The position numbers were made by a program, and so were the translations under genes. Below are positions 5,135 through 7,030 of a stretch of DNA of 7,030 bases, one piece after another (within the stretch, counting starts at the first letter, position 1; each line of letters opens with the position of its first letter). This DNA is from Candidatus Bathyarchaeota archaeon (lineage in GTDB: Archaea; Thermoproteota; Bathyarchaeia; 40CM-2-53-6; FEN-987): NCBI GenBank assembly GCA_023247835.1, contig JAHFFU010000050.1:1-7030 (forward strand), given 5' to 3'. Below the pieces are notes generated by a model that was given only the letters and a program-made list of their open reading frames with translations, did no database searches and was not told the DNA's origin.

Positions 5135-5142
5135 TATTTGTA
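5135..5142 (-). promoter_or_regulatory. Possible TATA box of the nucleotidyltransferase gene
   Basis: The minus strand reads TACAAATA here, in the gap after the phosphoesterase stop. Transcription would start near 5113, giving a leader of about 20 bases to a TTG at 5094 or about 80 bases to the GTG at 5030. A separate promoter would explain the 147-base gap, but read-through from the phosphoesterase gene is also possible. Confidence 0.35.
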
Positions 5143-5177
5143 TTGTTCGCAAATCAAACCGAACTCGGAACAGGGAT

Positions 5178-6161
5178 CTACCCGGACGTGAACTGGTAGG
5201 CTTCCATCTTTGGCCCTTTGAGGATAACTATGACCCCTCGCAGGATTCCTTCTCCGTATTCGCTGCCAGGGTTGAAGCACATAGTTCTCCCCCACTTGTA
5301 GAAGCAGCGCGACTCGTGGATGTGGCCGTGAAGGGTTATGAGTGGTTGATACTTGTCGATTATCTTGCTTACGGCATGGCTTCCAACGGGGCCTTCAATC
5401 GGTTGGCCCGCGTGCTGGTACTTCAGATCCTTGTCCAAGTAAATCGCCAAGTCCATCCCCGTATCGTACGGCGGAACGTGAATGCAGAAAATGGCGTTAC
5501 TATAGTCTTTGACTTGCGAAACTAACTCTTCCAGCTTCACGTAGAGCTCATCCTCATCCATGTCCCTTGGGAGCTTCCAAGGGGTCATATTGGAATACCC
5601 TGAGCCAGCCATCTCGTAGCCGCAAACATCAGCAATCTTCCCCTCAACATAGAGAACATGCTCGGTGCTGATTGAACGCATGTAGTCGTCAATGTGAAAC
5701 GGGTCATCATTACCGCCCGTTACGAACATTTTGACACCGGTTTTACTGAGCCTCTTTTCAGCCATGTCGACCCATTGCTGGAGGGTTTCTAACATGAGTT
5801 TGTCGAAGACCTCGTCTATCTTCTGTTTGTTGCCAGCCATCTGATCGTATTCTTTCTGGGTTGTGTGGAAATAATAATACCCGGCCGTGCGAATTTCATC
5901 TTCAATCCGCTTCACTTCTTCCTCGGTCTTGAACGCTCTGGGCATTCCCAGGAAGTCGGTGAAGGTGGTCCCGTCCTCGCGTTTGATGAGTGGCGCTATG
6001 AATTTACCTGTAAGGTCTCCGCCTAAGATCAGGACGTCAGCCTTGTAATGCTCAACGGAGTTGAGGAATTTTGTAAAAACACGTTCAGAGGAATGGACGT
6101 CAGTTGCAAAGAAGAGCCGCACGGGCTTGTCTTGACTTTTGTCTTTACTGAACAGTGGCAT
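5178..6161 (-). CDS. Calcineurin-like metallophosphoesterase
   Basis: The product (327 residues from the ATG at 6161) has the full set of metal-ligand motifs of the calcineurin-like phosphoesterases: TDVHSSE (Asp21, His23), GGDLTG (Asp49), GGNDDP (Asn151, Asp152), CIHVPPY (His228) and HGHIHES (His280, His282), followed by NPGSEYGEG. It should therefore hold two metal ions and cleave phosphomono- or diesters in the cytoplasm. Residues of about 54-141 form a long charged, helical insert between the second and third motifs, larger than in minimal family members, which probably sets substrate choice. An in-frame TTG at 6173 would add four residues. ATG 6161 is chosen because it coincides with the transcription start predicted from the TATA box. 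It sits between an amino acid permease gene and a nucleotidyltransferase gene on the same strand. The substrate is unknown. Confidence 0.9.
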   Translation of the reverse strand: MPLFSKDKSQDKPVRLFFATDVHSSERVFTKFLNSVEHYKADVLILGGDLTGKFIAPLIKREDGTTFTDFLGMPRAFKTEEEVKRIEDEIRTAGYYYFHTTQKEYDQMAGNKQKIDEVFDKLMLETLQQWVDMAEKRLSKTGVKMFVTGGNDDPFHIDDYMRSISTEHVLYVEGKIADVCGYEMAGSGYSNMTPWKLPRDMDEDELYVKLEELVSQVKDYSNAIFCIHVPPYDTGMDLAIYLDKDLKYQHAGQPIEGPVGSHAVSKIIDKYQPLITLHGHIHESRCFYKWGRTMCFNPGSEYGEGILRGVIVILKGPKMEAYQFTSG

Positions 6162-6179
6162 ACTATGCTTCAACCGGAT

Positions 6180-6189
6180 AAATTTGTAA
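6180..6189 (-). promoter_or_regulatory. TATA box of the phosphoesterase gene, predicting a leaderless mRNA
   Basis: The minus strand reads ACAAATTTAT, centred about 24 bases before the ATG at 6161. This distance places the transcription start at the ATG and supports it over the TTG at 6173. Confidence 0.5.
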
Positions 6190-6199
6190 TAGGTTCTTT

Positions 6200-6209
6200 A
6201 AAGAAAAAG
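6200..6209 (-). terminator. Possible T-rich terminator of the permease gene
   Basis: On the minus strand the run CTTTTTCTTT begins 24 bases after the permease stop, with no strong hairpin before it. Archaeal RNA polymerase can terminate at such T-runs. It lies just upstream of the phosphoesterase promoter, which fits two separate units. Confidence 0.4.
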
Positions 6210-6232
6210 TGGAAGGGAAGTTGACGCCTAAG

Positions 6233-7030
6233 TTACATTGGTGGGACTTCCCTGTAAGCGAGGCTGAGGTCGAGCCCTTTTTTCTTCCAGTAAGCGAAGA
6301 CTATCCACCAGTAGGCGAAGAGGGCAATCAAGAGGGCGATTATGCCCCCCAATCCCCCTGAGGAGTTAATGTAGAGGTTGTCGACTGTAACCTCGTACCA
6401 AATCATGACTGTTTGTAAGCTGAGCCCGACTAGTCCACCGATCGAGATCACTGGTATTCCAGCCCAGATGTATTTGCTGGCCGGGGAAGTTCGCCACACG
6501 TCTTTCATGTGGGCTCGGAAGGGCAAAATGACTGCCGCAAGCATTGTGAACCACTGGAAGATGCTCGAAACCAAGGGGGCAGCTAACGAGTATTGGTAGT
6601 AAGAGAAAGAGAAAGAGCCGATGGTGAGAGTGAAGTTGTACAGATATCCAACTACGAGACCCATTACCAGGTACACGAAACCCACATTGACCAGCTGCCT
6701 GAATCGTCTGCCGATGCGGCCGAACCATTCTGGTAGTGCGCGGTCAAGGCTCGCGGCTAGCATGATTCTGGACCCACCCACGTAGTTGACCCAGCATTCC
6801 CACAGACCGATCGCCATCGAACCCAAACCTATGAGTAGGCCAGGTATGGGGTTCGTTCCCATCATTGCGGCGAGGTTCATGAACCAGGGGATTACTGGAA
6901 ACGCGATAAGGTAGTTGAAATAGTCGTAGCCTGCGCTTGCCAAGAAGGTCCAGCCCGCCAGGTTGACGATTTCATACCCCCAGATTATCAAGAAGATTCC
7001 GCAAACCCACAGGGAACCCAGCGTTAGCGC
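6233..7030 (-). CDS. APC-family amino acid permease, C-terminal part (runs off right edge)
   Basis: The open frame continues without a stop to the window edge, so 265 residues of the C-terminal part are seen and the start lies outside. About six membrane helices are visible, matching helices 7-12 of the APC fold. The first is at the very edge (around LWVCGIFLIIWGYEI), and others lie around GLLIGLGSMAIGLWECW, GFVYLVMGLVVGYLY, SIFQWFTMLAAVILPF, AGIPVISIGGLVGLSL and GIIALLIALFAYWWIVF. After the second comes GGSRIMLAASLDRALPEWF, the conserved cytoplasmic loop of amino acid/polyamine permeases (usually SR.....DR.LP). The tail is short and cytoplasmic. The protein would import or exchange amino acids or amines with a cation. 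The substrate-binding helices 1 and 6 are outside the window, so specificity cannot be read. TTG at 6991 is an internal codon, not the start. Confidence 0.85.
   Translation of the reverse strand, partial: ALTLGSLWVCGIFLIIWGYEIVNLAGWTFLASAGYDYFNYLIAFPVIPWFMNLAAMMGTNPIPGLLIGLGSMAIGLWECWVNYVGGSRIMLAASLDRALPEWFGRIGRRFRQLVNVGFVYLVMGLVVGYLYNFTLTIGSFSFSYYQYSLAAPLVSSIFQWFTMLAAVILPFRAHMKDVWRTSPASKYIWAGIPVISIGGLVGLSLQTVMIWYEVTVDNLYINSSGGLGGIIALLIALFAYWWIVFAYWKKKGLDLSLAYREVPPM

Noticed and set aside
6991..7030. Permease start at TTG 6991.
   Set aside because: The frame stays open and hydrophobic to the window edge, and APC permeases have about six more helices upstream.

Overview
The window looks archaeal. 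Several genes have an AT-rich TATA-like box about 21-30 bases upstream of the start codon, so they would make leaderless or nearly leaderless mRNAs. The gene content also fits: a VapBC module with a PIN toxin, a deazaflavin (F420)-type reductase remnant, a one-domain DTG aspartic protease and a calcineurin-like phosphoesterase. A soil or acid-tolerant member of the Thermoproteota/Nitrososphaeria is my best guess. This rests on family content and promoter style only; no rRNA or other phylogenetic marker is present.

Left part (1-2292). A minus-strand gene runs off the left edge and encodes the N-terminal part of an exported PQQ-type glucose/sorbosone (aldose) dehydrogenase. Divergent from it is a small membrane-anchored or secreted protein of unknown function. 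The 196-base gap between them holds a perfect 14-bp palindrome. Next comes an eight-helix membrane protein of unknown function, with a clear TATA box and a helically phased direct repeat upstream.

Middle part (2293-4293). The 439-base stretch at 2293-2731 looks empty, but its minus strand from about 2715 to 2406 encodes the decayed C-terminal end of a sedolisin-type (S53) serine peptidase. It carries three in-frame stops and a frameshift. Its 5' part is missing, and the homology ends where the promoter of a complete vapBC toxin-antitoxin pair (ribbon-helix-helix antitoxin, PIN toxin, ATGA overlap) begins. After vapBC come a retropepsin-like aspartic protease gene with a TTG start and a deazaflavin-dependent nitroreductase-like (DUF385) gene broken by one missing base.

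Right part (4311-7030), all on the minus strand. In transcription order these are the C-terminal half of an APC-family amino acid permease (runs off the right edge), a calcineurin-like metallophosphoesterase with all metal-ligand motifs and a long helical insert, and a stand-alone nucleotidyltransferase-fold protein. The start of the last one is uncertain, because conserved-looking sequence continues upstream in a frame interrupted near a run of four A residues.

Overall this is a patchwork of short, mostly single-gene transcription units with signs of recent decay (one truncated peptidase, one frameshifted reductase) around a mobile toxin-antitoxin pair. I see no coherent new multi-gene system. 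The most notable items are the hidden S53 fossil and its junction with vapBC.
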